This document shows positions 46,701 through 55,198 of a stretch of DNA of 64,000 bases, piece by piece. The notes under the pieces are model-generated. The model was not told the DNA's origin. It saw only the letters and a list, made by a program, of their open reading frames with translations, and did not search any database. Location: contig NZ_CP150917.1 of assembly GCF_039908645.1 (NCBI RefSeq), forward strand, positions 1,956,501-2,020,500. Reading direction: 5' to 3'. Position 1 is the stretch's first letter. Every line of letters begins with the position of its first letter. The stretch is from Pseudomonas helvetica (lineage in GTDB: Bacteria; Pseudomonadota; Gammaproteobacteria; Pseudomonadales; Pseudomonadaceae). Made by a program: the position numbers and the translations under genes.

Positions 46701-47415
46701 CATGTTTACCGAAGTTGGCCATCCGTACATTTTTCAGATAGCCCTTGTTGATCATGAAATGGGTGGAAATGGTATCGCCCAGGAATACGTCTGCCTGGTC
46801 GAAGGCGACGGCATTGATCGCGTTCTGGTAGGACGGGTAGGAGGTGATGATGGCCTTGGGATATTGCGCCTTTACCTCCTCCAGCGGCAGATAGTGATAG
46901 ACCATGCTCAATCGCATGTCGGCGAGACCTTCGGTCAATGATCGGTTTTCAGCGTTCCGGGTGACCAGAACCGGTTGATCTATGGCGTAGGGGGCAGACA
47001 GTACGATGCTGGAACGTCGTTCTTCAAAGCTATTGGCCGTTCCGAGCAGGTCGACGTCGCCATTTTCGAGTGCTTCGATGGCGGCCTCTCGGGAGAGGTA
47101 ACGACGGACCTTGATCGGCAAGCCCAGGGATTGTGCAAGAACTCCTGCGTAATCAGCCGTGAAACCCTCATAGTCGTGACCGCTGATCGTTAAATCAAAA
47201 GGAGGGTAGTCAGGCGCGGAGGTCCCCAGGATCAGTTCGCGCTTGTTTTGCAGCCACAACCGTTGTGATTTATCCAGTTGGACGTCCATGTAACCTGCCG
47301 TTGAGCGGCTGAGCAGCGCGTAATTTCCGACTCCGCTGCCTGCTCCTGACACAGAGGTGCTCAGACATAAACCTGCACTCAAATACAATAAATAGTCCTT
47401 TAAACACCTGGGCAT
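43786..47415 (-). CDS. BvgS/RocS-type unorthodox sensor kinase
   Basis: The product is about 1,209 residues. Order: signal peptide; two tandem periplasmic solute-binding domains (about 50-275 and 300-540, each with a WLxQ/N entry and a YPPF or FAPLTF motif); one TM (about 550-570); PAS (about 590-710); HisKA (SHEIRTPMNAVIGM); ATPase; receiver (DLVIADCNMPLMNG) and C-terminal Hpt (AHKIKGAARIV). All phosphorelay residues are present. ATG 47415 with GAGAG upstream is preferred over GTG 47427. It is 8 bp from the NarL-type regulator stop. Confidence 0.93.
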   Translation of the reverse strand: MPRCLKDYLLYLSAGLCLSTSVSGAGSGVGNYALLSRSTAGYMDVQLDKSQRLWLQNKRELILGTSAPDYPPFDLTISGHDYEGFTADYAGVLAQSLGLPIKVRRYLSREAAIEALENGDVDLLGTANSFEERRSSIVLSAPYAIDQPVLVTRNAENRSLTEGLADMRLSMVYHYLPLEEVKAQYPKAIITSYPSYQNAINAVAFDQADVFLGDTISTHFMINKGYLKNVRMANFGKHEAYGFSFAVNKDNPDLLAIINAVLKEVPASERENIAKRWSAGSDILLTDHKLQLTNREERWLAQHPVVRVVVNDAFAPLTFFDADESFRGITADLLELIRLRTGLRFEIHRSQSDSEMISQVKGNQADLIAAMIPSAEREAQLSFTRPYLENSFVLLTRKSTSSPIGLEQLNGKSLAITQGNPLLDYLHRAYPAIQLVETPDSFSAVELLAKGQVEGAVNSLVIANYFISSQVFEDALQISATVGTQQAAFSLATARDATELHSILDKALLSIAPDELGIINSRWRGYTGTANSAWRNYHRLFYQLVIGSGLLLLISLAWNAHMRRQIKQRQKAERALNDQFEFMRTLVNGTPHPIYVRDREGLLQSCNDSYLEAFCAKREDVIGKSLMQGAMSNEFEAREYLADYQRVVAEGVPLILDRPLHIGRKRLTIYHWILPYRDSTGEVQGIIGGWIDISERRQLFDELRSAKEQADKANRAKSTFLATMSHEIRTPMNAVIGMLELTLKRTDQSHLDRPAIEVAYSSAKDMLELIGDILDIARIESGHLSLAPERVNLGETIESVVRVFDGLARQKNLCLVLEFPTSAEQPDVLIDPLRFKQILSNLISNAIKFTEHGQVRIKVNLQSASESDRLQMELWVNDTGIGISEDDQRRLFEPFTQADNTGHLARSGAGLGLVISRNLCEMMGGCVQLTSSPGIGTQVRISLPMAALPDAVVLDTPQPVIANASATLNVLVVDDHPANRLLMCQQLGFLGHRSVTANNGEAGFQAWKEGHFDLVIADCNMPLMNGYELTRAIRQTEHDEQRPPCTVLGFTANAQPEEKHRCRQAGMNDCLFKPISLTTLGQRLEALKPIIEDQAFHLDGLQLLTGGDPQLVQRLLAELFNSNRLDRQELLALPPASGPQAFIDMAHKIKGAARIVQASRLIDGCEALERVCHENFCLDLLEARCKGIEHAMLELEQALQRQIHHHANV

Positions 47416-47423
47416 CCTGTCTC

Positions 47424-48050
47424 TCACACTAGCGCGTTACGTTTTGCCATCTCGATAAGTTCTACCAGGGATTTGGCCTTGAGTTTTTGCATGAGTCTTT
47501 TTTTGTAGGTGCTGACGGTCTTGTTGCTGAGGAACATGCCCTTGGCGATTTCCTTGTTGGTACGACCCTGGGCGAACAGTTGCAGGACCATCAGTTCGCG
47601 ATCGTTGACGGACTTGAACAAGTCCAGTTCAGCGCAGAGCGCTTCATCCCCGCGAACCGGGTTCAAGGCCTGGCTGGGGAAGTAGTTGTAACCGGACAGC
47701 ACGGCTTTGATGGCACTGAGCAGCTCGCTGAGATCTTCCTGCTTGCAGACATAACCGGAGGCCCCGGACTGCATGCAGCGGATGGCGAACAGTGTTGGGC
47801 TCTGGGCCGTCAACACCAGTGTTTTCAGCGGGGTGCTCATTGCATTGAAGCGGGAGAGAACTTCCAGTCCGTCGAGTTTGGGAATGCTGATGTCAAGAAT
47901 GATCAGGTCGGGCATGCATTCGCGAACCATCTGCATCGCATCGACGCCGTTGTCGGCTTCACCGACTACTTTGTAACCTTCATGTTCCAGCAACATACGA
48001 ACCGCAAGGCGAATGACGGGGTGATCGTCAACAATAAAAACCGAGTTCAT
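47424..48050 (-). CDS. NarL/BvgA-type response regulator
   Basis: The product is 208 residues. The receiver has acidic pair DD in FIVDDHP, phosphoacceptor Asp54 in IILDISIP and the Lys in YVCKQED. The LuxR-type HTH is at the C-terminus (VNDRELMVLQLFAQGRTNKEIAKGMFLSNKTVSTYKKRLMQKL). It resembles BvgA/EvgA/RocA1. GGGA 7 bp before ATG 48050 supports the start. It is the obvious partner of the adjacent BvgS-like kinase. Confidence 0.92.
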   Translation of the reverse strand: MNSVFIVDDHPVIRLAVRMLLEHEGYKVVGEADNGVDAMQMVRECMPDLIILDISIPKLDGLEVLSRFNAMSTPLKTLVLTAQSPTLFAIRCMQSGASGYVCKQEDLSELLSAIKAVLSGYNYFPSQALNPVRGDEALCAELDLFKSVNDRELMVLQLFAQGRTNKEIAKGMFLSNKTVSTYKKRLMQKLKAKSLVELIEMAKRNALV

Positions 48051-48140
48051 AATCATGTCCCATACGTGCGCAAATAAAGCGAGCACCTTAGCTCAGATAA
48101 GTGCGTTGACGCATGAACTGACGAGGCTATAGGTGCAATA

Positions 48141-48154
48141 TAGGACATGTCCTA
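48141..48154. promoter_or_regulatory. Perfect 14-bp palindrome upstream of the response regulator
   Basis: TAGGACATGTCCTA is a perfect palindrome, 91-104 bp upstream of the BvgA-like gene start. The 297-bp gap to the receiver gene is otherwise AT-rich. It is well placed as an operator for the regulator itself. Confidence 0.5.
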
Positions 48155-48347
48155 CATTAAAAGAGGCAGAGGACTACGAGTGAACTAGGTTTGTGAGGAG
48201 GAATAAGTATATTAACCGGGCATGTAGGCGCATTTATTCAGGGCCGATATGTGTTTTTACAATATATGCCGCATCGCTGTTTTCTGATGCGTAATGGCGC
48301 TGAGGGTTTTTTATTTGTCGTGAGGTATTCGAGGGGGTTAATTGTGT

Positions 48348-48746
48348 TTATTTATAAAGGTCCGAAAGGGTCAACAAGTTTATAAATTCAGATTGTTTCA
48401 GTGGCTTTGCCAAATAACCAAGTAATGGCAGTCGTTGTTCATGTGCATTTTTTTTCAAGGTGTCCAGTTCGGTTGAGTCAAGGCTGCTCAGGATGATTGC
48501 CTGTCGTATCAGGCCCTGGTGGCTGGCAATACCGATCAAGTCGAGGCCGCAGAGGTCTGGCAGGCATTGATCGCACAGCAGTATTTCGAAGGGGGGCTGC
48601 ACATGTCTCAACGTTTGTAATGCATTTTCGGCATTATCTACGGCGGTGACTTGAGTAAAACCGTAACTTTCAAGCAGGTATTGGGTTGCTTTCAGCTGAA
48701 AAGGATGGTCCTCCACCAGCATGATGCGCAGATCGTAGTTGAACAT
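48348..48746 (-). CDS. Stand-alone receiver domain protein
   Basis: The product is about 132 residues, receiver only. Acidic pair is in MLVEDHPFQ, phosphoacceptor Asp about 55 in ILLCDQCLPDLCG, and Lys in GYLAKPLKQ. No output domain follows. In P. aeruginosa Roc/Sad and Pvr loci the matching position carries a receiver fused to an EAL domain (RocR, PvrR); here no EAL coding remnant is seen in the following 297 bp. ATG 48758 is an alternative start; GGAAAG precedes 48746. Confidence 0.85.
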   Translation of the reverse strand: MFNYDLRIMLVEDHPFQLKATQYLLESYGFTQVTAVDNAENALQTLRHVQPPFEILLCDQCLPDLCGLDLIGIASHQGLIRQAIILSSLDSTELDTLKKNAHEQRLPLLGYLAKPLKQSEFINLLTLSDLYK

Positions 48747-48895
48747 ATAGCTTTCCATGTGGAGGGTCGAACTGCGGTGGGTGTCGGAAACAGCGTTGTC
48801 GGTTTAATCCGTACTGTCTTGTTTGCCGTTGCTGGAGCTCTATCGGCTGTAAGGCCTCCAATTCTATTGTTCAGGATAGAGTGATTATTTCGTGT

Positions 48896-48930
48896 GTATA
48901 CAGAGCAAACGATCAGTTTGCTCTGTATAC
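48896..48930. repeat. Perfect inverted repeat, 15-base arms
   Basis: GTATACAGAGCAAAC (48896-48910), GATCA, GTTTGCTCTGTATAC (48916-48930). It lies about 150 bp upstream of the receiver gene and 84 bp past the dgt stop, both on the minus strand. There is no T-run beyond the stem on the minus strand, so an operator or an RNA-processing hairpin is as likely as a terminator. Confidence 0.75.
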
Positions 48931-49014
48931 GATGTAGGGAGATTCTCCCGGTACTACAAAGTGTGGGGAGATCAGCCGTCACGGAATATTTCGGGGCGAC
49001 CGATCAATGGATTT

Positions 49015-50346
49015 TTAGTGGTGACTGGAGCGTCCGGTCATTTCCAGTGCCATTTCGCTGGCATAGCTGTCGGTCATGCCGGCGATGAAGTCGATCATGC
49101 GTAAAAACGAGTTATGCAAAGGACCGTGCGGGTCGGGTGCATTATTACCCAGCAGATCGAGTATGCGACGATTCTTGAATGAAGCCGTACGACCGCCGTG
49201 CTGTTCCAGTGCCGCCCCACAAAAGCCATTCAACAGAATTTCCAGCGTGGTGTAAGCACCGATTTCATGCAGGGTTTTGCGCTTGTCCTGGAAGATTTTT
49301 TTACGCGCCATGTCTTTGGCATTCAGTACGCAACGCTTGGCGGGCCCGTGCATGTGTTCCACCAGATCGCCGTGAAGGGTGCCGGCCAATAGCGCGTCCT
49401 GTTGCTCGACGAATGCCCGTGCCGCAGCGTTGGTCAGGTGCTCGATGGCTTTACCGCGAAGAATCGCCAGTTTGCGGCGACGCGAGTCATCGGGGCCGAG
49501 TAGGCGGTAGGTTTCCGGCAGATCATCACCAACCAGGCCGAGCAACAGGGACTCCACCTCGGCGTACTCCAGAAGCTCCATCTCCAGGCCATCTTCAAGG
49601 TCGATCAAGGCGTAGCAGATGTCGTCGGCGGCTTCCATCAGGTAGACCAGAGGATGTCGAGCCCAGCGCTGCTCCTCGAGTTGAGGCAGGCCGAGTTTCT
49701 GGGCGATCTGCTCCAGCAGGGGCAGTTCGCTCTGATAGCAACCGAACTTGTGTTTTTTGTAACCCAGCGAATCGGCATGGCGCGCGGTCCACGGGTATTT
49801 CAGATAAGTGCCCAGCGTTGCGTAAGTCAGCCGTGTACCGCCGTCAAACTGGTGGTATTCCAGTTGGGTCAGAACGCGAAAGCCTTGGGCATTGCCTTCG
49901 AAGTTGAGGAAATCGTTGCGTTCGACTTCGCTCATGGCGTCCAGCCAGCCTTTGCCCGCGGCTTGCTGGAACCAGTAGCGGATGGCGTCTTCACCCGAGT
50001 GGCCGAAGGGTGGGTTGCCAATGTCGTGGGCCAGGCACGCTGACTGCACCACCATGCCCAGATCGCTAGGCTCGCACCAGTCGGGCAGGGCGCTGCGGAT
50101 GGTTTCACCGACGCGCATGCCCAATGAGCGGCCCACACAACTGACTTCCAGTGAGTGGGTCAGGCGCGTGTGGATATGGTCATTGCTGGACACCGGGTGA
50201 ACCTGGGTCTTGCGCCCAAGACGGCGGAAGGCGCCGGAGAAAATGACCCGGTCGTGGTCTTTATGGAAAGGGCTGCGACCGAGCTCTTCCGGGCTGTGTA
50301 GCGGTTTTCCGAGGCGTTCACGATTAAGCAGGGTATGCCAATCCAA
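49015..50346 (-). CDS. dgt: Deoxyguanosinetriphosphate triphosphohydrolase (dGTPase)
   Basis: The product is 443 residues. The HD-domain metal site is visible: [10 protein letters not shown] (about residues 58-67) and [20 protein letters not shown] (about 103-122). The long C-terminus [19 protein letters not shown] fits the Dgt family. It hydrolyses dGTP to deoxyguanosine and triphosphate and helps control dNTP pools. Start ATG 50346, 40 bp after the yqjK-like gene, so it may be the last gene of that unit. Confidence 0.95.
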   Translation of the reverse strand: MDWHTLLNRERLGKPLHSPEELGRSPFHKDHDRVIFSGAFRRLGRKTQVHPVSSNDHIHTRLTHSLEVSCVGRSLGMRVGETIRSALPDWCEPSDLGMVVQSACLAHDIGNPPFGHSGEDAIRYWFQQAAGKGWLDAMSEVERNDFLNFEGNAQGFRVLTQLEYHQFDGGTRLTYATLGTYLKYPWTARHADSLGYKKHKFGCYQSELPLLEQIAQKLGLPQLEEQRWARHPLVYLMEAADDICYALIDLEDGLEMELLEYAEVESLLLGLVGDDLPETYRLLGPDDSRRRKLAILRGKAIEHLTNAAARAFVEQQDALLAGTLHGDLVEHMHGPAKRCVLNAKDMARKKIFQDKRKTLHEIGAYTTLEILLNGFCGAALEQHGGRTASFKNRRILDLLGNNAPDPHGPLHNSFLRMIDFIAGMTDSYASEMALEMTGRSSHH

Positions 50347-50386
50347 GGCAGGTTCTCCGTCAGGTGACTGATTGGGGGCTGTGGGT

Positions 50387-50731
50387 CTACGGGTCTTTGC
50401 GCGAGGAGCCTTGCAGCACCAGCTTGATCAGCGGCAACAGGCTGGTGCCGAGCTGGACTAACCGAGTGACGCTGCTGATGGCACCGCCCTTGGCGCCCTT
50501 GGCGGTGAGAAAGCCAAGCAAGGTTACGGCGGCGATGCCCCAGAGTGGCGCGTGCTTGATGCCCAGACCCTCCTGAAAACTGTGCGTCATTCCCCGTACG
50601 CGTTGCAAGGGTTCCAGCATCTGCCGGGACTCGTGGCGCATTTCCTGGCGATGCATTTCCATGCGCAAGCGTATCAATGCCTTGCGCATCTCTTGTCGGG
50701 AACTGTTTTTGGGGATTTCAGGCAGGTTCAT
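50387..50731 (-). CDS. Small membrane-associated protein, YqjK-position
   Basis: The product is 114 residues. The N-terminal half is charged and coiled ([31 protein letters not shown]). The C-terminal half has two moderately hydrophobic stretches (about 63-78 and 86-106). Its ATG overlaps the stop of the holin-family gene (ATGA), so it is coupled. It holds the position of yqjK in the E. coli yqjC-D-E-K operon. Function unknown. Confidence 0.75.
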   Translation of the reverse strand: MNLPEIPKNSSRQEMRKALIRLRMEMHRQEMRHESRQMLEPLQRVRGMTHSFQEGLGIKHAPLWGIAAVTLLGFLTAKGAKGGAISSVTRLVQLGTSLLPLIKLVLQGSSRKDP

Positions 50732-51117
50732 GGCAGCAAGCGCTCCCTGTCGTTCGCCAGCTCTTGAAGGGTGGCATTGAACGGTGATGTTTCATCGAAG
50801 ATCGCCGCTTTCAAGCGCATGCCACAAAAGAGTGCCGCGAGCGCATAGAAAACGCACAGGCCGATGATCCCTGCCAGGCGATAAGTGTCCCACAGCAGAA
50901 TCAACACCAGCGCCGAAAGCCCGATCAACAGCAATAAGGCGAAAACCAGTGCCAGCCCTGCGAACAGCAACAGGCTTACGGTGCGGGCTTTTTGCTCCTG
51001 CAATTCGATGCCGAACAACTCTACATGGCTGTGCAGCAACCCGAGAAAAGCGGCACCCAAGCGTCGCGATGAAGACCCCGTACCTGTTTCGGACGAGCCG
51101 GATTCATCGATAGCCAT
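50728..51117 (-). CDS. Phage holin family (YqjE-like) membrane protein
   Basis: The product is 129 residues. Two membrane helices (about 50-73 and 79-105: VSLLLFAGLALVFALLLLIGLSALVLILLW then GIIGLCVFYALAALF) lie between an acidic, Ser-rich N-terminus and a charged C-terminus. This is the YqjE/holin-X pattern. Despite the family name it is not from a prophage here. It sits between the YqjD-like and YqjK-like genes with 1-bp and overlapping junctions. Confidence 0.85.
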   Translation of the reverse strand: MAIDESGSSETGTGSSSRRLGAAFLGLLHSHVELFGIELQEQKARTVSLLLFAGLALVFALLLLIGLSALVLILLWDTYRLAGIIGLCVFYALAALFCGMRLKAAIFDETSPFNATLQELANDRERLLP

Positions 51118-51118
51118 A

Positions 51119-51433
51119 TCAGCGCCGCGTCGTCAGCAGGCCAATCAAAAAGCCTACGCCGGCCGCGATGCCAACCGCTTGCCAAGGGTTGGCCTGAACA
51201 TAGTCTTCGGTGGCGGTGACAGCTTCCTGGCCGCGTTGGCGCAAGGAATCTTCGGTCAGTTTCAGGGTTTCGCGAGCCCGCTGCAGGCTTTCGTGAATCT
51301 GGCTACGCAACTCATCGGCTTGATCACCGGCCAGTGTCGCAGTGTGTTCCAGCAACCGTTCGGTGTCGCTGACCAATGTTTGAAAATCTTCCCTGAGGAT
51401 TTCTTGAGCAGTCTTTTCCGTTTTTCTGGCCAT
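51119..51433 (-). CDS. DUF883 (ElaB/YqjD-like) tail-anchored protein
   Basis: The product is 104 residues. A long amphipathic helix (ILREDFQTLVSDTERLLEHTATLAGDQADELRSQIHESL) is followed by the family motif YVQANPWQAVGIAAGVGFLIGLLTTRR, a C-terminal membrane anchor. E. coli YqjD, ElaB and YgaM bind ribosomes at the membrane in stationary phase under RpoS control. GGAGA precedes ATG 51433. First gene of the yqjDEK-like unit. Confidence 0.92.
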   Translation of the reverse strand: MARKTEKTAQEILREDFQTLVSDTERLLEHTATLAGDQADELRSQIHESLQRARETLKLTEDSLRQRGQEAVTATEDYVQANPWQAVGIAAGVGFLIGLLTTRR

Positions 51434-51756
51434 GATGATCTCCATTATTGGTGTGTGAAATGTTCGAGTATGAGCCTTGTTCGAAGGTTCAGTGCAAATG
51501 CCTGGTACAGCTTTTGCTGTGTCGTGGTGCGTCAAGCAGTGCTGCTGTACTGAAACTGGGCGTGCTTCGCGAAAACCTTAACCTAAATAATAGAAACTCG
51601 CGCAAACACCCGAGCAACGATCGACCTCAATGAGTTTTTTGCGCCAAAACGGTTCGCCGGAATAAGGGTGGATGCCAAGCCTGGTGTCAACTTGGTGCGT
51701 AAATTGTCTCGGTGAACCGCTTTGGTGCTTTTGCGACTTTAAGGTCTGCCAACTCC
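51434..51756. other. Divergent promoter region between yqjD-like and amt genes
   Basis: The 323-bp gap must carry promoters for both divergent genes. An AT-rich block (CTTAACCTAAATAATAGAAACT, about 51579-51600) is the best promoter zone. No sigma-54 -24/-12 pair was found near amt. No coding frame was supported. Confidence 0.45.
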
Positions 51757-52965
51757 ATGGAAAATTTGCAAAGTGCTGTGGACAGCCTGGTCCATAGCTC
51801 CAATACGCTGTTCATTCTGATCGGCGCTGTCATGGTTCTGGCCATGCACGCCGGTTTTGCTTTTCTGGAAGTCGGCACGGTTCGGCAAAAAAACCAGGTC
51901 AACGCGTTATCGAAGATCCTCAGTGACTTTGCCATTTCAACGCTGGCTTACTTCTTTATAGGCTACTGGATTTCCTACGGTGTCACTTTCATGCAACCGG
52001 CCGCGGTAATCAGTGCTGATCACGGCTATGGGCTGGTGAAGTTTTTCTTCCTGCTGACCTTTGCTGCGGCCATTCCGGCCATCATTTCCGGGGGGATTGC
52101 CGAGCGCGCCCGATTTGTTCCGCAGTTGTGTGCGACGGCGTTGATCGTGGCGTTCATTTATCCGTTTTTTGAAGGTGTGGTCTGGAACGGAAACTTCGGC
52201 CTGCAAGCCTGGCTGTTAGCTCGCTTTGGTGCCAGCTTCCATGATTTTGCCGGTTCCGTGGTAGTGCATGCCATGGGGGGGTGGCTGGCGTTGGCGGCGG
52301 TATTGCTGCTCGGTCCGCGCAATGGTCGGTATCGCGACGGGCGCCTGGTGGCGTTTGCGCCGTCGAGTATTCCGTTTCTGGCATTGGGTTCGTGGATTCT
52401 CATCGTCGGCTGGTTTGGCTTTAACGTGATGAGCGCGCAAACCCTGCAAGGCGTCAGCGGTCTGGTGGCCGTCAACTCGTTGATGGCGATGGTCGGCGGC
52501 ACGGTAGCCGCGTTGATTGTCGGTCGTAACGATCCAGGGTTCCTGCACAACGGTCCATTGGCCGGGCTGGTGGCAATCTGCGCCGGCTCCGACCTGATGC
52601 ATCCGGTTGGCGCACTGGTGACCGGAGCCATTGCCGGTGCCTTGTTTGTCTGGTGTTTCATTGCGGCGCAAAGCCAATGGAAGATCGACGATGTGCTCGG
52701 CGTTTGGCCGTTGCATGGTCTTTGTGGTGTTTGGGGCGGGATTGCCTGCGGGATTTTTGGTCAGAGTGCCTTGGGCGGGCTCGGTGGCGTCAGCCTGATC
52801 AGCCAGTTGATAGGCACTGCACTCGGGGTGACCGTGGCACTGATCGGAGGCTTTGCGGTGTATGGCACGATCAAGCTGTTGCACGGGCTGCGCCTGAGCC
52901 AGGAAGAGGAGTATTACGGGGCGGATCTGTCGATCCACAAGATCGGTGCAGTCAGCCAGGATTGA
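51757..52965 (+). CDS. Ammonium transporter (Amt family)
   Basis: The product is 402 residues with about eleven membrane helices. The family signatures are seen: the N-terminal AFLEVGTVRQKN, FHDFAGSVVVHAMGG with pore His171, and VWPLHGLCGVWGGIACGIFG with pore His320, the twin-His pair of Amt proteins. It conducts ammonium across the inner membrane. No glnK is adjacent, unlike the usual glnK-amtB pair. ATG 51757 is likely; GTG 51712 is possible. No cleavable signal. Confidence 0.93.
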   Translation: MENLQSAVDSLVHSSNTLFILIGAVMVLAMHAGFAFLEVGTVRQKNQVNALSKILSDFAISTLAYFFIGYWISYGVTFMQPAAVISADHGYGLVKFFFLLTFAAAIPAIISGGIAERARFVPQLCATALIVAFIYPFFEGVVWNGNFGLQAWLLARFGASFHDFAGSVVVHAMGGWLALAAVLLLGPRNGRYRDGRLVAFAPSSIPFLALGSWILIVGWFGFNVMSAQTLQGVSGLVAVNSLMAMVGGTVAALIVGRNDPGFLHNGPLAGLVAICAGSDLMHPVGALVTGAIAGALFVWCFIAAQSQWKIDDVLGVWPLHGLCGVWGGIACGIFGQSALGGLGGVSLISQLIGTALGVTVALIGGFAVYGTIKLLHGLRLSQEEEYYGADLSIHKIGAVSQD

Positions 52966-53038
52966 TTGTCTTCAGCTAATTGGCCGGGCTCGCGCAGGAT
53001 ATTTTCCGGTTCTGCGCGAGCAACGCGACCACGCTTCA

Positions 53039-54994
53039 TTACCCCGCCAACAGCCGTGCTTCACAGGCCTCGATGGCAGACAAGGTGCCTGACATCAACA
53101 CCCGATCGCCTGCCAGCAATCGGGTGACGCCCTCAACTGCCAAATCAGCGCCATTGCGCTGAATGGCTTGAACGTCCACCCCCAATGCTTCAAGTGCCAG
53201 CTCATTCAAGGGCCGGCCGCATGCATGGGCATCCATTGTCAGGTTGACGGCATACATCAATACTTTCGGCTGCCCACGACTGTCCAACAGGTTGCTTTGC
53301 GCTCCGTGATAGAAACCGTGCAGCAGGCGATAGCGCCCATGTCGCACTTCGTCGACGCGCTCCTGGACCTGCGGATGGGGCAAACCCAGCATGAGCAACG
53401 CGTGGGAAGCGAGCATCAGACTCGATTCCAGCAGTTCCGGGACAACCTCATTGGCTCCGGCCGCCTTCAGTTCGGCCAACTGACTGTCGTCACGGGTTCG
53501 AACCAGTATCGGGACCTGAGCGTTTAGCTGCCGTGCTGCCTTGAGTACGGTCATGGCTATATCGGTTTTGTCCACTGCGATCACCAACAGTCGTGCGCGT
53601 TCAAGACCTACGGCACCCAGTAGTTCCACGCGACGGGAATCGCCATAGTGCACGCAGCTTTCACCCGCTGCGGCTTGATGAACGCGAACCGGGTCATCGT
53701 CCAGCGCAACGAAAGGCTGACCTTCGCGACGCAGAAAACGCCCTATCGACTGACCCACCCGACCGTAGCCGCAAATCACTACATGCCCGTGCAGCTCGGC
53801 GTTCAATGCCGCGACCTGATCGAGTTGCGCTTCCTTATCGGGTTTGCGATGCAAGCGTGCGGCAATGCCCGGTGCTGCGCGCAGCAACAGTGGTGTCAGC
53901 AGCATCGAGCAAAACGTCGCGGCCAGTAACAGACCGCTGAGTTCGGCCGGTATCAGTTTGTTCTGTTGCATCTGTGCCATCAGCGCAAAGCAGAATTCAC
54001 CGCCTTGCGCCAACGCCAGGCCGCTGCGCCAGGCAGTTTCGCCGTTGCTGCCGCGCCATTTGACCAGCGCCGCGACAATGCTGCCCTTGATCAGCAGTAA
54101 CCCAAATGTCAGGCCGAGAATCAACAGGCCATGGCTGGCGAACAGCTGCAGATCGATCAGCATGCCGATACTGACGAAAAACAACCCGAGCAGAATGTCG
54201 CGGAACGGGCGAATATCGGCTTCGATCTGATGCCGGTAATGGCTTTCGCCCAGCAACATGCCGGCAAGGAAGGCACCGAGGGCGGGGGAGAGTCCGAGCA
54301 GATGTGTCAGCCAGGCAGTCAGCAAGACGATGACCAGGGCCAGCAGGACGAACAGTTCGGCGGAGCGCGAGGTGGCGACTTCGTGGAACAGTCGCGGCAG
54401 TAACCAGCGACTGGTCAGCAACAGGCCGACAAACAACAGCACGGTTTTGCCCAGTGTTATCGGCAGCGCCCAGTACCAGCTTTGATCACTGCTACCGGCG
54501 AACACCGGGACCAGCGTCAGTAACAACACCGCAACTACATCCTGAAACAACAGCACGCCTATCGCATTCTGGCCGTGACGACTGAAGATCTCGCCGAGGC
54601 TGCTCAGCTCTTTGCTGACAATTGCCGTGGACGAAAGCCCCAGACCGGCGCCAAGCAACATGGCCGGAGGGGCGGGCATGCCGAGTAACATCAGCAAGCC
54701 GCCCAGCAGCACCCCCGAGCACAGCACTTGCAGGCTGCCGAGACCAAATACCACGCGCCGCAGCGCAAGCATTTTCGACAGGGAAAACTCCAGTCCCAGG
54801 GAGAACAGCAGAAACACCACGCCCAACTCGGCAAGGTCTGGTAGATCCTGGTTGTCATTCACCCAGCCGAATGCGCCGGGCCCAACCAGCAGTCCCACGC
54901 ACAGGTAGCCCAGCACGGGAGGCAGCTGAAGACGCCGAAACAGCGCAATCACCACCAATGACGAGGCGAGGATGATCAACAAATTGGCAAACAC
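53039..54994 (-). CDS. Kef-type K+/H+ antiporter (CPA2) with TrkA-N and TrkA-C domains
   Basis: The product is 651 residues. Twelve or so membrane helices (1-380) contain VFLLFSLGLEFS, LSSTAIVSKEL and LLGLSPALGAFLAGMLLGES. A cytosolic RCK/TrkA-N domain (VVICGYGRVGQSIGRFL, about 410) and a TrkA-C-like domain (about 565-640) follow. Such antiporters protect against electrophiles or regulate K+ and pH. GTG 54994 with GGAGAG upstream is preferred over the longer frame. Convergent with amt. Confidence 0.9.
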   Translation of the reverse strand: MFANLLIILASSLVVIALFRRLQLPPVLGYLCVGLLVGPGAFGWVNDNQDLPDLAELGVVFLLFSLGLEFSLSKMLALRRVVFGLGSLQVLCSGVLLGGLLMLLGMPAPPAMLLGAGLGLSSTAIVSKELSSLGEIFSRHGQNAIGVLLFQDVVAVLLLTLVPVFAGSSDQSWYWALPITLGKTVLLFVGLLLTSRWLLPRLFHEVATSRSAELFVLLALVIVLLTAWLTHLLGLSPALGAFLAGMLLGESHYRHQIEADIRPFRDILLGLFFVSIGMLIDLQLFASHGLLILGLTFGLLLIKGSIVAALVKWRGSNGETAWRSGLALAQGGEFCFALMAQMQQNKLIPAELSGLLLAATFCSMLLTPLLLRAAPGIAARLHRKPDKEAQLDQVAALNAELHGHVVICGYGRVGQSIGRFLRREGQPFVALDDDPVRVHQAAAGESCVHYGDSRRVELLGAVGLERARLLVIAVDKTDIAMTVLKAARQLNAQVPILVRTRDDSQLAELKAAGANEVVPELLESSLMLASHALLMLGLPHPQVQERVDEVRHGRYRLLHGFYHGAQSNLLDSRGQPKVLMYAVNLTMDAHACGRPLNELALEALGVDVQAIQRNGADLAVEGVTRLLAGDRVLMSGTLSAIEACEARLLAG

Positions 54995-55198
54995 AACACT
55001 CTCCGTTTCGGTGCCGGGACGTACCCAGCGTAGAGGCAAAAAAAGCCGCGAGCATTGCGCAGTTGGAGCCGACGTCGAATGATTTGCATCAGGGTTATAC
55101 CAGATAGCTAAAATTGGCTGTCGTCACGGAGGGCGTTGCTCGACGACTTTTCATCCCGGGCCTAGAATAGTCACCCAATCCTCGTTGGTCTGTTTGTC

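Noticed and set aside
48896..48930. LexA box
   Set aside because: It contains GTATACAG and CTGTATAC, but in outward order and 15-base arms; it does not fit CTG-N10-CAG.
50728..51117. Holin-family gene as a sign of prophage
   Set aside because: It is a YqjE homologue in a yqjD/E/K-like unit; no phage structural or lysis genes are near.
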